Assembly: GCF_900182815.1 (NCBI RefSeq)
Contig: NZ_FXUA01000004.1
Coordinates: forward strand, 124,001-188,000
DNA length: 64,000 nt
Reading direction: 5' to 3'
DNA from: Algoriphagus winogradskyi
Lineage (GTDB): Bacteria; Bacteroidota; Bacteroidia; Cytophagales; Cyclobacteriaceae
The position numbers were made by a program, and so were the translations under genes. The notes beneath the pieces are model-generated. The model did no database searches. It had not been told where the DNA came from and worked only from the letters and a program-made list of their open reading frames with translations. Positions 35,606 through 44,167 of the stretch are shown here, piece by piece. The stretch's first letter is position 1. Every line of letters starts with the position of its first letter.

Positions 35606-37030
35606 TCAGTAGGTTAAAGGAATAGTAGGAGAGACATTCGTTGTTTTTTTCTGGATAGCTTTTGAAGCAATCAAGTAAACAATCACTGCTACAAACCAAC
35701 CAGGAAGTCCTAGGAAGAAGATTTCAACTCCTCCATAAATATTCAAACCTAAACAGAAAATGAGCGAGATGGCCCAAGTAATTCCTACTGCCGGATTGAA
35801 ATGTGATTTGGTCAATTCTGCATAGTTGCTGGCAAGTCCCATTTTTGGCAGGACAAATACATCCAAGAAAATCACGGCTCCAAGTGGCATCAAAATCAAT
35901 CCATAAAGCGCAACAAACTCCAATAACTGCATTACCAAAGCTGGGAAACAAGCGGCGATTGTTGTTATCAATCCTACAAACAAAGTCACTTTCCAGGTTT
36001 TCCATTTCGGATTGATAGATTGGATAGCGAGTCCAGCGCGATATAAAGTTGGATTCGCAGTAGTCCAACCCGCGATCACTACGCAAACTGCGCCTGCTAT
36101 TCCCGCTGCTTCATAAGCAATAGGGCCAGGAGCAAATACTAAACTGCCTTTTGACTCCAATAGGAAAAGAGAATACAAAATTCCAGAGGCCATCCATGCG
36201 ATAAAATGACCTAGGAAAACGCCTGTTGCAGATGAAAATCCATAGGTCCATTTTTTTGCGTAGCGCAAAAGTGACATATCAGCCATACCTATATGCATGC
36301 CCATGTTACAAAACCAAGCAAAAAACATGATATGCCAGAAGGTGAATTTGCTTTGACCTTCTAAAGGAACTCCATTCCAAATTGTACTGTCTGCTACAGG
36401 CCAAAACTCAGAAAATGAGGTGATTCCTAATCTAGGAAGTACGCCCACTGCTGCAGCGATAAAGATCATAATCATCCATGGTGCGGCGATATTGGCGAAT
36501 TTTGATATCACACCGAAGCCAAACATGGCTACAAAAGTAGTGATAGTACCAATCGCAAATACTGTGACAATCCAACCTACACTATTTGGATAGACATCGG
36601 TGAGAGAGGGCATAGGAAGATTGAAGGGAATGCCAACTGCTGTGGCTGAGACTGCTATCATAGAACCTGCCAGAAAGCAGAATAAAGCTGCATTTACGAC
36701 ATTGTAAATCATCGTAAATCGATTTCCAGCAATTTTCTCCAATTGATAATACAATGTAGTTCTGGTCTTCACAGCTACTTTTCCTGTGAAAAATGCCCAG
36801 CTTAGAATGGCGAGAATATTTCCAACAATCAGACCACTCACCAGATCACCAGCAGAAGCTCCATGAGCTACGAAAAGTGGGCCTAATACAAACTCTGTTC
36901 CTGCGGTATGCTCACCGGCATAGGTTCCTATAAAGCTTTTCCAGCCTTTAAGCTTGTTTTTTGGAATGGGCGTGCGTTCGTATTCGTTTACAGCTTCGAG
37001 CCGTTGTTTAAGATTTTGTTTTTCAGACAT
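35606..37030 (-). CDS. NCS1-type (purine-cytosine permease-like) transporter
   Basis: 474 residues with about twelve membrane segments. The N-terminus (PIPKNKLKGWKSFIGTYAGEHTAGTEFVLGP) and the GWTTANPTLYRAGLAIQSINPKWK loop fit the Transp_cyt_pur/NCS1 family, which moves nucleobases, hydantoins or vitamins with Na+ or H+. Here it is coupled to a small membrane protein (2 bp away) and the rhamnose isomerase gene. Rhamnose or a related breakdown product is therefore a plausible cargo, which would be atypical for the family. Cargo is inferred. Confidence 0.8.
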   Translation of the reverse strand: MSEKQNLKQRLEAVNEYERTPIPKNKLKGWKSFIGTYAGEHTAGTEFVLGPLFVAHGASAGDLVSGLIVGNILAILSWAFFTGKVAVKTRTTLYYQLEKIAGNRFTMIYNVVNAALFCFLAGSMIAVSATAVGIPFNLPMPSLTDVYPNSVGWIVTVFAIGTITTFVAMFGFGVISKFANIAAPWMIMIFIAAAVGVLPRLGITSFSEFWPVADSTIWNGVPLEGQSKFTFWHIMFFAWFCNMGMHIGMADMSLLRYAKKWTYGFSSATGVFLGHFIAWMASGILYSLFLLESKGSLVFAPGPIAYEAAGIAGAVCVVIAGWTTANPTLYRAGLAIQSINPKWKTWKVTLFVGLITTIAACFPALVMQLLEFVALYGLILMPLGAVIFLDVFVLPKMGLASNYAELTKSHFNPAVGITWAISLIFCLGLNIYGGVEIFFLGLPGWFVAVIVYLIASKAIQKKTTNVSPTIPLTY

Positions 37031-37129
37031 TGATTTTCTTTTGGGCTTAAAGATGAAATTAGGTTAGAGGACAGTTTCATGTATCCTGTGCTATATGGGT
37101 GGGGAGTGCATTTAGTGTTTATTTTATAT

Positions 37130-37289
37130 GATTATCCGCAATGATGCCAGTCACCTTAGATTCTTTGCTTATCAGGTTGGAAGACCGATGACTCCCGCAG
37201 TGGCGGGACAGGCAGAAGTGGCCTCAATTTTTAAGTATAACAGATCATACATTGCTTTTGACACCTTACTGGTAGAAAAGCGGATGTAC
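37130..37289 (-). repeat. Dispersed MITE-like intergenic repeat, copy 3
   Basis: 160 bp from GATTATCCGC to GCGGATGTAC, in inverse orientation to copies 1 and 2. It includes ATGATGCCAGTCACCTTAGA, GGTTGGAAGACCGATGACTC and the hairpin CCCGC-AGTGG-CGGG. The apparent small frame translated across it (IIRNDASHLRFFAYQVGRP) is a repeat artefact. Confidence 0.75.
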
Positions 37290-37304
37290 ATAATTTTATA
37301 TTTG

Positions 37305-37453
37305 GTTTTGTTAAATCAGTTTCTACCTGAAAAGAACAATAAGTACTAGGGGAATTGATTAACTCTAGCTTTGAGGCTACTTCGGTCACCCGTCTTCGGT
37401 CTTCGAGCCAGCAAATCAAAGAAAATAAGTATACTGACATCATTGCAAACAAT
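37305..37453 (+). repeat. Degenerate dispersed repeat facing copy 3
   Basis: GAGGCTACTTCGGTCACCCG, TCTTCGGTCTTCGAGCC, AATCAAAGAAAAT and CTGACATCATTGCAAACAATCATA follow the family order in the + orientation. Divergence is high. Confidence 0.5.
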
Positions 37454-37464
37454 CATATTCAACA

Positions 37465-40245
37465 CTAATCAAATTCTAATATCTGAATTTTTCCTTCTAA
37501 TCCCGATGGCATAGTTTTCCAGTTACTGGCATCAAAGGGTTTGTAATCTATATTCACAAAGTTGATTTCGTGGTAATTTCTCCATTCGATTCCATTTCTA
37601 TCAAGATAGCGAATGCTATTAGCCATAAGGTTTGCAACTTCTATTTTGATTGAATTTTTGCCATTTTTCAATTGCTCGCTGACATCCAATTGGTACGGAA
37701 TGCTCCAGATATTCCCTGCGTACTCTCCATTAATCCATATTTTGGCAGATTCATAGACCTTATCAATTGTCAATAAGTATTGCTTGCCTTCTACCTTTTT
37801 AAATTCAAATTCACTGGTATAGCTGGCCTGACCAGAGAAGTCATCCGCCTCTGCATCACTTGTACTTGTCCATGGTTCGATTGTTTCCATGGTTTGTGCT
37901 GCTGGTAGCTTTGGCTGGCCTTGGGTAAAGGTAAGTTTCCAGTTATTCGAAATGTCCGTGCTTTTTGATGATTGGGAATAGTCAGGCCAAGCAGGAATAG
38001 CTAAGTTTACTTTATCTTCAAAAGTCTTCAGAAAAATGGATTCCCCTGATTTTAAATAGATGGAAACAGTTGTGTTTTCTGAATTATAGGTGGTAGGAAG
38101 TGTACCCGTTTTTCCGGTCAGTGGATCCATTATCATCACTGTTCCTGCTTTCGCATTTAGAGAAATGCTTTGAGAAATAGTATTTGCACTGTGATTTACC
38201 AAGAAATAATAGGTGCCGTCAGCAACTTTTCTACGGATAAAATCAAGTCCAGAATCCACCAACTTTTCTCTGTTGATTTTTAAGCTTTCCAAAGCTGCAC
38301 GTGAGTCTCTATTCAGAATGACCTGGCCTTTTCCAAAATTTACTTTTCCATCTTGAAATGCTATTGAAGCCCATAATGCATCAAATTCCGCTTGTTTTGA
38401 CTTTTGGTCAGAATGATATCCTGGGATTGATTTTGGCTTAGATTGAAAGATAACTTTCGCACCACTTTCAGCTAATTTCAAGATATCCTTCAATGTCTCC
38501 AAAGGCATAAACTCAGTCTCAGGAATGAGTAACACTTTCGCTGAGTTAGTAGGAGAGGTTTGAATGTGCCCATCTTTCACGGATGAATTTGCTATCATTT
38601 CATCCGAGATAAAATCGAGGGAATAACCTGCTTCCATTAAGCTTTTCGACTGCTTGTAAAACTCCGTTGGATGCAGCCATTCATCGACAGCATGAACCGT
38701 GATCATTTCCATTTTGCCTTTTGGCTCCGCCCAAACGTCGTAAACAGGCCAGTAAACCAGCAATTCATTGTCTGCTTGACCTGCTTGCAAAATGGCTTGT
38801 GATCTAGCGATGTAATCATTAAAGCCTTTAAAATGTGGCCAAAGACTGTTTTGTTGCGTCAGATTCAGCGATGCATAAAAAAGCCAACCTGGATAGGAGA
38901 CATCTTCAGGACTGTAAGTGACCCCATGATAGAAAATGTGATTTACCCCTGCCAAAAACGCCTGCTCCACTTCAGGTTTCATCTGGGAAAAGGAAGATTT
39001 GAAATGCTCTCCCAACCAAGTGAAAGTCTCGGAGGAAACTAGATTTTTTCCAGTCAAATGAGCTGCGGAAGATGCAAACTTCAACATAATAGGATCAGGA
39101 TCTACATTTCTGATATCTGCGCTGTCTCTCCTCAGTCCAGGAATAGGGAAGTAACTGGATCCGAAAGTCTCACATTCCGGAATATCAACTGCGGCATAGA
39201 GATCAAGAAGGTTTCCCGGCGATCCATGTGCTTGATTTTTGGTGAGTTTGGATTGTTCATGTGCCCAATCAGTCCAGTTCTTAGTAAAATTATTCAATAG
39301 GAGATCATTGATAGTTTCCCTATAATCGGACTTGACTCTTCGAACTAGCTCTGTGTTTTTCTCACTTTCTAGATACGGAAGAAATTCTTTCAAATCATAT
39401 CCTCTTAGCTTCTGGAACTCTTCAAAAAGGTTGCCTGTATAATCCGCACCATAGACTTCAAAGCTGTCGTTATAAAAAGAACGGAAACCGTAATTCTTTC
39501 CTGCAAATGCCTTTTCAAAATATGAATTGTAAGAATCCACAGCAGGTTTACTGAAGTGATCTAGCGTGAAGCCAACGCCGCCTGGAGCTGCACGTTTTAC
39601 CATTTGACCTGTTTTATCTAGAAAAATAGCCTTGATATGCCAAGCTCCGGCTTCGTTCCAATCAAGTTGCCCACTAGCATTTACATACGAGGTGATATCC
39701 TTTGAATTTAAGTTTTTGTCGTAAGCCATTACTGCTACAAGCTCAGCATCATATTGATTTTCTCTTTTCTTTTGGAATGTAATGGGAGTTGACAAAGGTT
39801 GACCATCTACCTTTTCATAATCCTGAATCACCATACGAGTTGCGGCATTCTCCACACTTACTTGGGGTCCACCATATGGCCAGCCCGTGCCTTGGGTCAT
39901 ATCAACTCCCATTCCAAGTGAATGAGCCTTCGTGACCGTAAAGTCTAACATGCTCAGCCAGTCTTCAGAAAGAAAGTCTATGTATCGATCTTCATAGCCC
40001 TTTGCGCCATAGATAGGAGCGATTTCCACACCGCCAAGTCCAGCTTCATTATACGTTTCCAGCAGTTTGGAGAGATTCTTTTCATCTACAGCATTTCCCA
40101 TCCACCACCAGCGCGTCCAAGGTTTGGCAGTTTGTGTGATCTCAGGCCAATCGCTAGAAACGGGGGATTTTTGTTCTATTAGTTGAAAGCCAAAGAATAG
40201 TAAAATAGGGAAAAGTAAAAGCAGGAACCTTGATTTTGAAAGCAT
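37465..40245 (-). CDS. GH106-type alpha-L-rhamnosidase
   Basis: About 926 residues from ATG 40245, which starts a signal peptide (MLSKSRFLLLLFPILLFFGF). A longer in-frame start at 40371 would overlap the mutarotase gene. Typical GH106 blocks are PWTRWWWMGNAVDEKNL, GLGGVEIAPIYGAKGYE, GMGVDMTQGTGWPYGGP and YNDSFEVYGADYTGNLFEEF. LVSSETFTWLGEHF and NHIFYHGVTYSPED lie in the core, and a C-terminal beta-sandwich carries VYESAKIWINGEYAGNIWS. GH106 enzymes release terminal L-rhamnose from rhamnogalacturonan or other rhamnosides. It sits 10 bp after the mutarotase gene. Confidence 0.88.
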   Translation of the reverse strand: MLSKSRFLLLLFPILLFFGFQLIEQKSPVSSDWPEITQTAKPWTRWWWMGNAVDEKNLSKLLETYNEAGLGGVEIAPIYGAKGYEDRYIDFLSEDWLSMLDFTVTKAHSLGMGVDMTQGTGWPYGGPQVSVENAATRMVIQDYEKVDGQPLSTPITFQKKRENQYDAELVAVMAYDKNLNSKDITSYVNASGQLDWNEAGAWHIKAIFLDKTGQMVKRAAPGGVGFTLDHFSKPAVDSYNSYFEKAFAGKNYGFRSFYNDSFEVYGADYTGNLFEEFQKLRGYDLKEFLPYLESEKNTELVRRVKSDYRETINDLLLNNFTKNWTDWAHEQSKLTKNQAHGSPGNLLDLYAAVDIPECETFGSSYFPIPGLRRDSADIRNVDPDPIMLKFASSAAHLTGKNLVSSETFTWLGEHFKSSFSQMKPEVEQAFLAGVNHIFYHGVTYSPEDVSYPGWLFYASLNLTQQNSLWPHFKGFNDYIARSQAILQAGQADNELLVYWPVYDVWAEPKGKMEMITVHAVDEWLHPTEFYKQSKSLMEAGYSLDFISDEMIANSSVKDGHIQTSPTNSAKVLLIPETEFMPLETLKDILKLAESGAKVIFQSKPKSIPGYHSDQKSKQAEFDALWASIAFQDGKVNFGKGQVILNRDSRAALESLKINREKLVDSGLDFIRRKVADGTYYFLVNHSANTISQSISLNAKAGTVMIMDPLTGKTGTLPTTYNSENTTVSIYLKSGESIFLKTFEDKVNLAIPAWPDYSQSSKSTDISNNWKLTFTQGQPKLPAAQTMETIEPWTSTSDAEADDFSGQASYTSEFEFKKVEGKQYLLTIDKVYESAKIWINGEYAGNIWSIPYQLDVSEQLKNGKNSIKIEVANLMANSIRYLDRNGIEWRNYHEINFVNIDYKPFDASNWKTMPSGLEGKIQILEFD

Positions 40246-40255
40246 AGAAAATTGA

Positions 40256-40573
40256 TTATTTGAGGTCGAAAACGTTTGGAAGTTCGACAGAAATAGGAGA
40301 GTTATCAGGATTAGTTTCCATGATATCAGCCATGTATTTCCACCAGCGCTGGACGATCTCGGTACTTCCAAGATCCTGAGAATTTGCTTCTCCTGCTATT
40401 ACCTGAAAGGCAAAAAGGTTAGAAGTTTCTCTATCCAAAAATATCTGATAATCAATGATTCCTGTGTCTTTGAGTAAAGTGACCAATTCAGGCCAAATTT
40501 CACGATGTCTTCTTTCGTATTCTTCTTCAAAACCTGGAATCAGTTTCATTCGAAAGGCTAGTTTTTGAGGCAT
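40256..40573 (-). CDS. rhaM: L-rhamnose mutarotase
   Basis: 105 residues, the usual length. The RhaM/DUF718 pattern is plain: LAFRMKLIPGFEEEYERRHREIWPELVTLLKDTGIIDYQIFLD and the Trp pair in EIVQRWWKYMADIM. It interconverts alpha and beta L-rhamnopyranose so that the isomerase receives its preferred anomer. It lies between the CE12 esterase gene (62 bp upstream) and the rhamnosidase gene (10 bp downstream) on one strand. Confidence 0.93.
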   Translation of the reverse strand: MPQKLAFRMKLIPGFEEEYERRHREIWPELVTLLKDTGIIDYQIFLDRETSNLFAFQVIAGEANSQDLGSTEIVQRWWKYMADIMETNPDNSPISVELPNVFDLK

Positions 40574-40635
40574 TTTGGGTTGAGTTTGTACGTTACAAAA
40601 AAGAAAGGATTAGGCGTTATAGAATTAAAAGTTAT

Positions 40636-42135
40636 TCATTTTTTTAAGAAGTCTTTAAGTGCTATTCCGTTTAGACTTTCTATGGCATTTGCCACAATTT
40701 TGGCATTCAATTTAGCTCCTGCTTCTATAGTATGTGTGTGATCGGTATCGTTAAAATAATGGGCTTTTACATATTCCTCACCCTGTTCATTATATTGATC
40801 AGCTACTAATTGATTGAGATCGATAAAGGCGGTTTCGGTATCTTCAGCAACCTGTTTTGCCCAAAGTCCATAATCATTTTCAGCAGTGACAACTTTGCCA
40901 TCTTTCCAGCTATTTCTAGGAATTAGCGAGCAAACAATAGGAGTGACGCCTTTGGCTTTTGCTGCCAAAATCATCTGGCGTAAATACTGGCCATAGGAAT
41001 AGACTGTTTCCTGACTTTTTGTGATTGGGTTGTAGATGTTTTCAGCTTCCAAACCAGCACTTTTGATTGTACCGCGAGCACGAGCTTCATCATCCAGCGG
41101 GCTTGAATCATTGTGACCAAATTGCATGATCAGGTAATCTCCCGGTTCCAATTTATCCAAAACCTTCTGCCACATGCCGTAAGTCTGAAAGGTACGGCTA
41201 CTGGTTCCACCTAACGCATGGTTTTGCACTTTGATTTTTTCTCCATCAAAATATGTAGCGATAAAATCTCCCCATCCCCAAAGTCCTCCCGCGCCATCAC
41301 CTTGTCCATTTTTCACCGTAGAATCACCAATTAGAAATAGCGTGGGCTTATCCTTTTTTAAATAATCTTTCAAATCACAATCCTTCAGATCTCGCAAAAC
41401 TTCCGTAACTGACCAAGCATTGATTCTTGCCCCAGCTTCATTGGTATGCGTGTGATCTCTTTCAAAAAGTCCTTTTACGACTTCCTGACCCCATTTGTCA
41501 TATTGATCTGCAACTATTGAATTGAGGTCAATGAATGGAACGCCATGTCTTCTTGCTGCATCTTTGGCCCATTTCCCAAAGTCTTGATTGGCTCTTTCTA
41601 CATCTCCATCCTGGAATTTATTGCGTGGAATCATGGATGCCACGATTGGAGTTGCGCCTTTAGCTTTGGTATCGGTGATGAACTTTTCAAGATACCAGCC
41701 ATAGGTATGTACAGTTTCTTTTGTTCCATCTGGCCAGATGAGTTCCTTGGTTTCATCTCCCATTCCGCGTAACACACCTCTATAACCAGCCTTTGTGGTA
41801 TCAGGAACAGAACCTTCGTTATGACCAAATTGCATAATTACGTAGTCCCCAGGCTTTAAGGTTTCTAGAACTTTTTCCCATCGGCCTTCTTTGGTAAAGG
41901 TTCGGGTACTTCTGCCAGCCATGGCTTGGTTGCTTACTTCAAGTCTTGTGCTATCAAAAAACTCCTGAAGTACATTTCCCCAACCTCGTTGCAAATTGCC
42001 TTCTCCACCATTTCTAACTGTAGAATCACCGATTAAGTAGAGAGTTTTCTTATCATTTCTGTATTGATGAAAGGCAGTAAAAAGTAGTGCTAGAACAAGG
42101 ATTGAAAAGGTTTTTAGGGCTGCTTTACTATTCAT
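40636..42135 (-). CDS. Tandem CE12-type rhamnogalacturonan acetylesterase
   Basis: 499 residues with an N-terminal signal/anchor, then two homologous SGNH hydrolase domains (about 30-255 and 265-495). Both keep every catalytic block. The first has LYLIGDSTVRNG, NQAMAGRSTRTF, MQFGHNEGS and DHTHTNEAGA. The second has LFLIGDSTVKNG, NHALGGTSSRTF, MQFGHNDSS and DHTHTIEAGA. CE12 enzymes remove acetyl groups from rhamnogalacturonan I or xylan. With GH106, RhaM and RhaI next door, rhamnogalacturonan is the likely substrate. Duplication within one chain is less common than single-domain CE12. Confidence 0.88.
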   Translation of the reverse strand: MNSKAALKTFSILVLALLFTAFHQYRNDKKTLYLIGDSTVRNGGEGNLQRGWGNVLQEFFDSTRLEVSNQAMAGRSTRTFTKEGRWEKVLETLKPGDYVIMQFGHNEGSVPDTTKAGYRGVLRGMGDETKELIWPDGTKETVHTYGWYLEKFITDTKAKGATPIVASMIPRNKFQDGDVERANQDFGKWAKDAARRHGVPFIDLNSIVADQYDKWGQEVVKGLFERDHTHTNEAGARINAWSVTEVLRDLKDCDLKDYLKKDKPTLFLIGDSTVKNGQGDGAGGLWGWGDFIATYFDGEKIKVQNHALGGTSSRTFQTYGMWQKVLDKLEPGDYLIMQFGHNDSSPLDDEARARGTIKSAGLEAENIYNPITKSQETVYSYGQYLRQMILAAKAKGVTPIVCSLIPRNSWKDGKVVTAENDYGLWAKQVAEDTETAFIDLNQLVADQYNEQGEEYVKAHYFNDTDHTHTIEAGAKLNAKIVANAIESLNGIALKDFLKK

Positions 42136-42353
42136 TTGTTAGAAGGGTTTGCAATAACAATCGCTGTTTTTTACTGACCCAATGTAAGGAAGAATAGTTG
42201 ACCAACCTGCCTGTGCTTACCTTTTAAAGGTGTATTTGATCGAATTGCCTATAAATTTGATTGTAAACAGTTGAAACCTAAAAAGAAAATTCTCTGCACG
42301 AACCTGCGAAATAAATCTGAGCAGGTCTGCGGGAAAATGTCAGTTAACCTTGG

Positions 42354-43427
42354 CTAAAATGGAAATATCAGCAAGGCGTGCTGTCCCACAGTATTAAAAT
42401 CACGCCATACCCGATTCAATTCTGTGTGAGTTTTTGCAGCTTCCAAACCGGAGAATGGATAAAGTTTCCCGTTTATCTCTCTGCACTGCTGGGTAAGTTT
42501 ACGGCTGATTTTGCTGACTTTCTTTAATCTTGCATGAGAGATTCTGCCCTTTTGCTCCAGTTCTTCCCAAGATGAGTTCACTTGGCTATAAAATTCATCT
42601 CTGAGTTTTTGAAGCTTTTTATCTTGTTTAGTTAGAAGATCTTGGAAGTAGCGAAGGTGTTTTTTGTCATACTTTCTATACTCATGTCTTTTCCAGAAAG
42701 ACTGTTCTATCAATTCTTTTAGGTGTTTGGAAATGCCTAGAATATTTGCCGCCAGTGTAGTTTCAGCAAATTGTAAAAATGGATATTGGTAAACTGAAGC
42801 TTTCAATTGAGCTTTGTTGGGAAGGATTTCAAAGCAGCGACTTAGAGGAACGCTTAAGTTCTCACATTTAAAAGCATGACTTCCGGTTGCGATCATTCCC
42901 ATGTAATTCCAGCCGTCAAGAATCTCCACGTCTTTTCTATCCAATACAAAGGCTTTTACGACTGGCTTTCCTTTTTTATCAAGAAGCGCTTTTCCATTTT
43001 CATAAATCTCACAGTTTGCAGTAAGATGTGTGGCATGTAAAGCTCCCGAAGCATAGGTCCAGCTTCCCGAAATCAAGTAGTTTTCTCCGATTTTATCGGC
43101 TTTTCCTCCTACAAAGCCACTTCCAGCTAGACAGAGTTTTTCGTCAGGAAAAATGTCTTTGCGCACTGACTCATCCATAAATCCCACAAACCAAGCTGCG
43201 CCTGCGCATAGAGTCACGGTCCAGCCCAAACTTCCATCCAGCTTTGCCAATTTCTCTTCGATTTTTAGCGCTTTGGGTAAGGTGCATTCCAGGCCTCCTA
43301 GATCTTTTGGAACGAAAAGCTTAAAGTACTTTTTAGCATAAATTTCTGTCAGCCACTCTTTTGGAAGCTTTCCCAATTTTTCTGCCTCCTGTGCAAGTTC
43401 CTGATTAAACAGTTTTGAGTTTTGCAT
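42354..43427 (-). CDS. Acyl-CoA dehydrogenase-like flavoprotein in TPP-riboswitch operon
   Basis: 357 residues, slightly short for an acyl-CoA dehydrogenase. The N-terminal helical region (FVPKDLGGLECTLPKALKIEEKLAKLDGSLGW) and the beta domain (LAGSGFVGGKADKIGENYLISGSWTYASGALHATHLTANC) fit the superfamily. The C-terminal helices are strongly basic (KRHEYRKYDKKHLRYFQDLLTKQDKKLQKLRDEF). Members without CoA-specific features often act as flavin-dependent monooxygenases. The gene overlaps the end of the PnuT-like gene by 23 bp, so both are read from the TPP riboswitch. A link to thiamine or its breakdown products is therefore inferred. Substrate unknown. Confidence 0.7.
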   Translation of the reverse strand: MQNSKLFNQELAQEAEKLGKLPKEWLTEIYAKKYFKLFVPKDLGGLECTLPKALKIEEKLAKLDGSLGWTVTLCAGAAWFVGFMDESVRKDIFPDEKLCLAGSGFVGGKADKIGENYLISGSWTYASGALHATHLTANCEIYENGKALLDKKGKPVVKAFVLDRKDVEILDGWNYMGMIATGSHAFKCENLSVPLSRCFEILPNKAQLKASVYQYPFLQFAETTLAANILGISKHLKELIEQSFWKRHEYRKYDKKHLRYFQDLLTKQDKKLQKLRDEFYSQVNSSWEELEQKGRISHARLKKVSKISRKLTQQCREINGKLYPFSGLEAAKTHTELNRVWRDFNTVGQHALLIFPF

Positions 43428-44031
43428 TGGGTTGGTCCAGTTCTTTTTTCCAATCGAAGTAGCCGAAAATAGCTACGATGAAAAGGAAAATGGTCAGTAA
43501 TGAGATTAAAATCAAGTCTTTATGAAAGAGCAAGGGAATGGCAATAATATTCGATACGTTCAGCCAAATCCAATTTTCCAGCTTTCTTTTGGCCAAAAGC
43601 CACATACCAGCCCAGGCCGTTGAGGAAACAAAAGCATCAACCACTGGCACATCCGAATCTGTGAAATTGGTGAGCATAAAATAGAGAAATCCCCAGCCTA
43701 GTAAAGCAATGGCCCAAGTGATTTTCTGTTCTTTTGCCGTACTTCTGGAGATAGAAGAAGCTCCGCTGGCAGAGCGATTTTTCCACATAGCCCAGCCGTA
43801 AATACTCATGACGAGGTAGTAAGCATGGAGTAAAGTTTCTGCATAGAGTTTGGCATCCACGAGCAGAAAGCCTGAACACAGAATTCCAATAATTCCAGCA
43901 GGGTAGAGTAGGACATTATTTTTGCGAGCAAGAAGCACTTCAGTGACTCCAAAACTCACAGCAATCCATTCCAGTAAACTGGTGGCTTTGATCTGCTCAG
44001 CGAGCAGACTCAGGTCAATCGATACTAACAT
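43405..44031 (-). CDS. pnuT: PnuC-family transporter, probable thiamine importer PnuT
   Basis: 208 residues with seven or so membrane helices. PnuC-type landmarks are LEWIAVSFGVTEVLLARKNNVLLYPAGIIGI, YYLVMSIYGWAMWKN and WIWLNVSNIIAIPLLFHKDLILISLLTIFLFIVAIFGYFDWKKEL. PnuC proteins take up nicotinamide riboside, while the PnuT branch takes up thiamine by facilitated diffusion. The TPP riboswitch about 45 bp upstream decides for thiamine. The start codon follows the riboswitch directly. Confidence 0.88.
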   Translation of the reverse strand: MLVSIDLSLLAEQIKATSLLEWIAVSFGVTEVLLARKNNVLLYPAGIIGILCSGFLLVDAKLYAETLLHAYYLVMSIYGWAMWKNRSASGASSISRSTAKEQKITWAIALLGWGFLYFMLTNFTDSDVPVVDAFVSSTAWAGMWLLAKRKLENWIWLNVSNIIAIPLLFHKDLILISLLTIFLFIVAIFGYFDWKKELDQPNAKLKTV

Positions 44032-44076
44032 TTGAATAACGTTTTATGATTATTCAAAAAAGGGAGAACAGTAATC

Positions 44077-44167
44077 TAGTCCCTACGCCGGCATTACCCG
44101 GATCAGGTGTACAGTGATCACTCACTGATGGGTATGATCTCAGCCCGTAACTTTTAGGGCACCCCTT
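44077..44167 (-). ncRNA. TPP riboswitch (THI box)
   Basis: Read on the - strand: GGGGTGCCCTAAAAGTTACG, GGGCTGAGATCATACCC, a variable stem (ATCAGTGAGTGATCACTG), then CCTGATCCGGGTAATGCCGG and CGTAGGGA. These are the conserved P1 to P5 elements of the thiamine pyrophosphate riboswitch, in order. It should turn down the downstream transporter and flavoprotein genes when TPP is plentiful. Confidence 0.96.

Larger units (their letters stand above)
37031..37464. other. Intergenic region occupied by two opposed repeats
   Basis: 434 bp between the GH106 and transporter genes of the same strand. One full repeat (37130-37289) and one degenerate copy in the opposite direction (about 37305-37453) fill most of it. 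The last 100 bp before the transporter would carry its promoter. Confidence 0.6.

Noticed and set aside
35606..35699. Long start (35699) for the small membrane protein
   Set aside because: It would overlap the end of the transporter gene by about 90 bp and add a Cys-rich non-membrane segment; ATG 35603 gives a typical two-helix protein.
37128..37349. 73-codon frame IIRNDASHLRFFAYQVGRP... in + direction
   Set aside because: It is a translation of dispersed-repeat copy 3; similar frames appear in other copies (54678-54899) with the reading determined by the repeat, not by coding selection.
40246..40371. Upstream start of the GH106 gene
   Set aside because: It would overlap rhaM and hide the signal peptide that begins at 40245.
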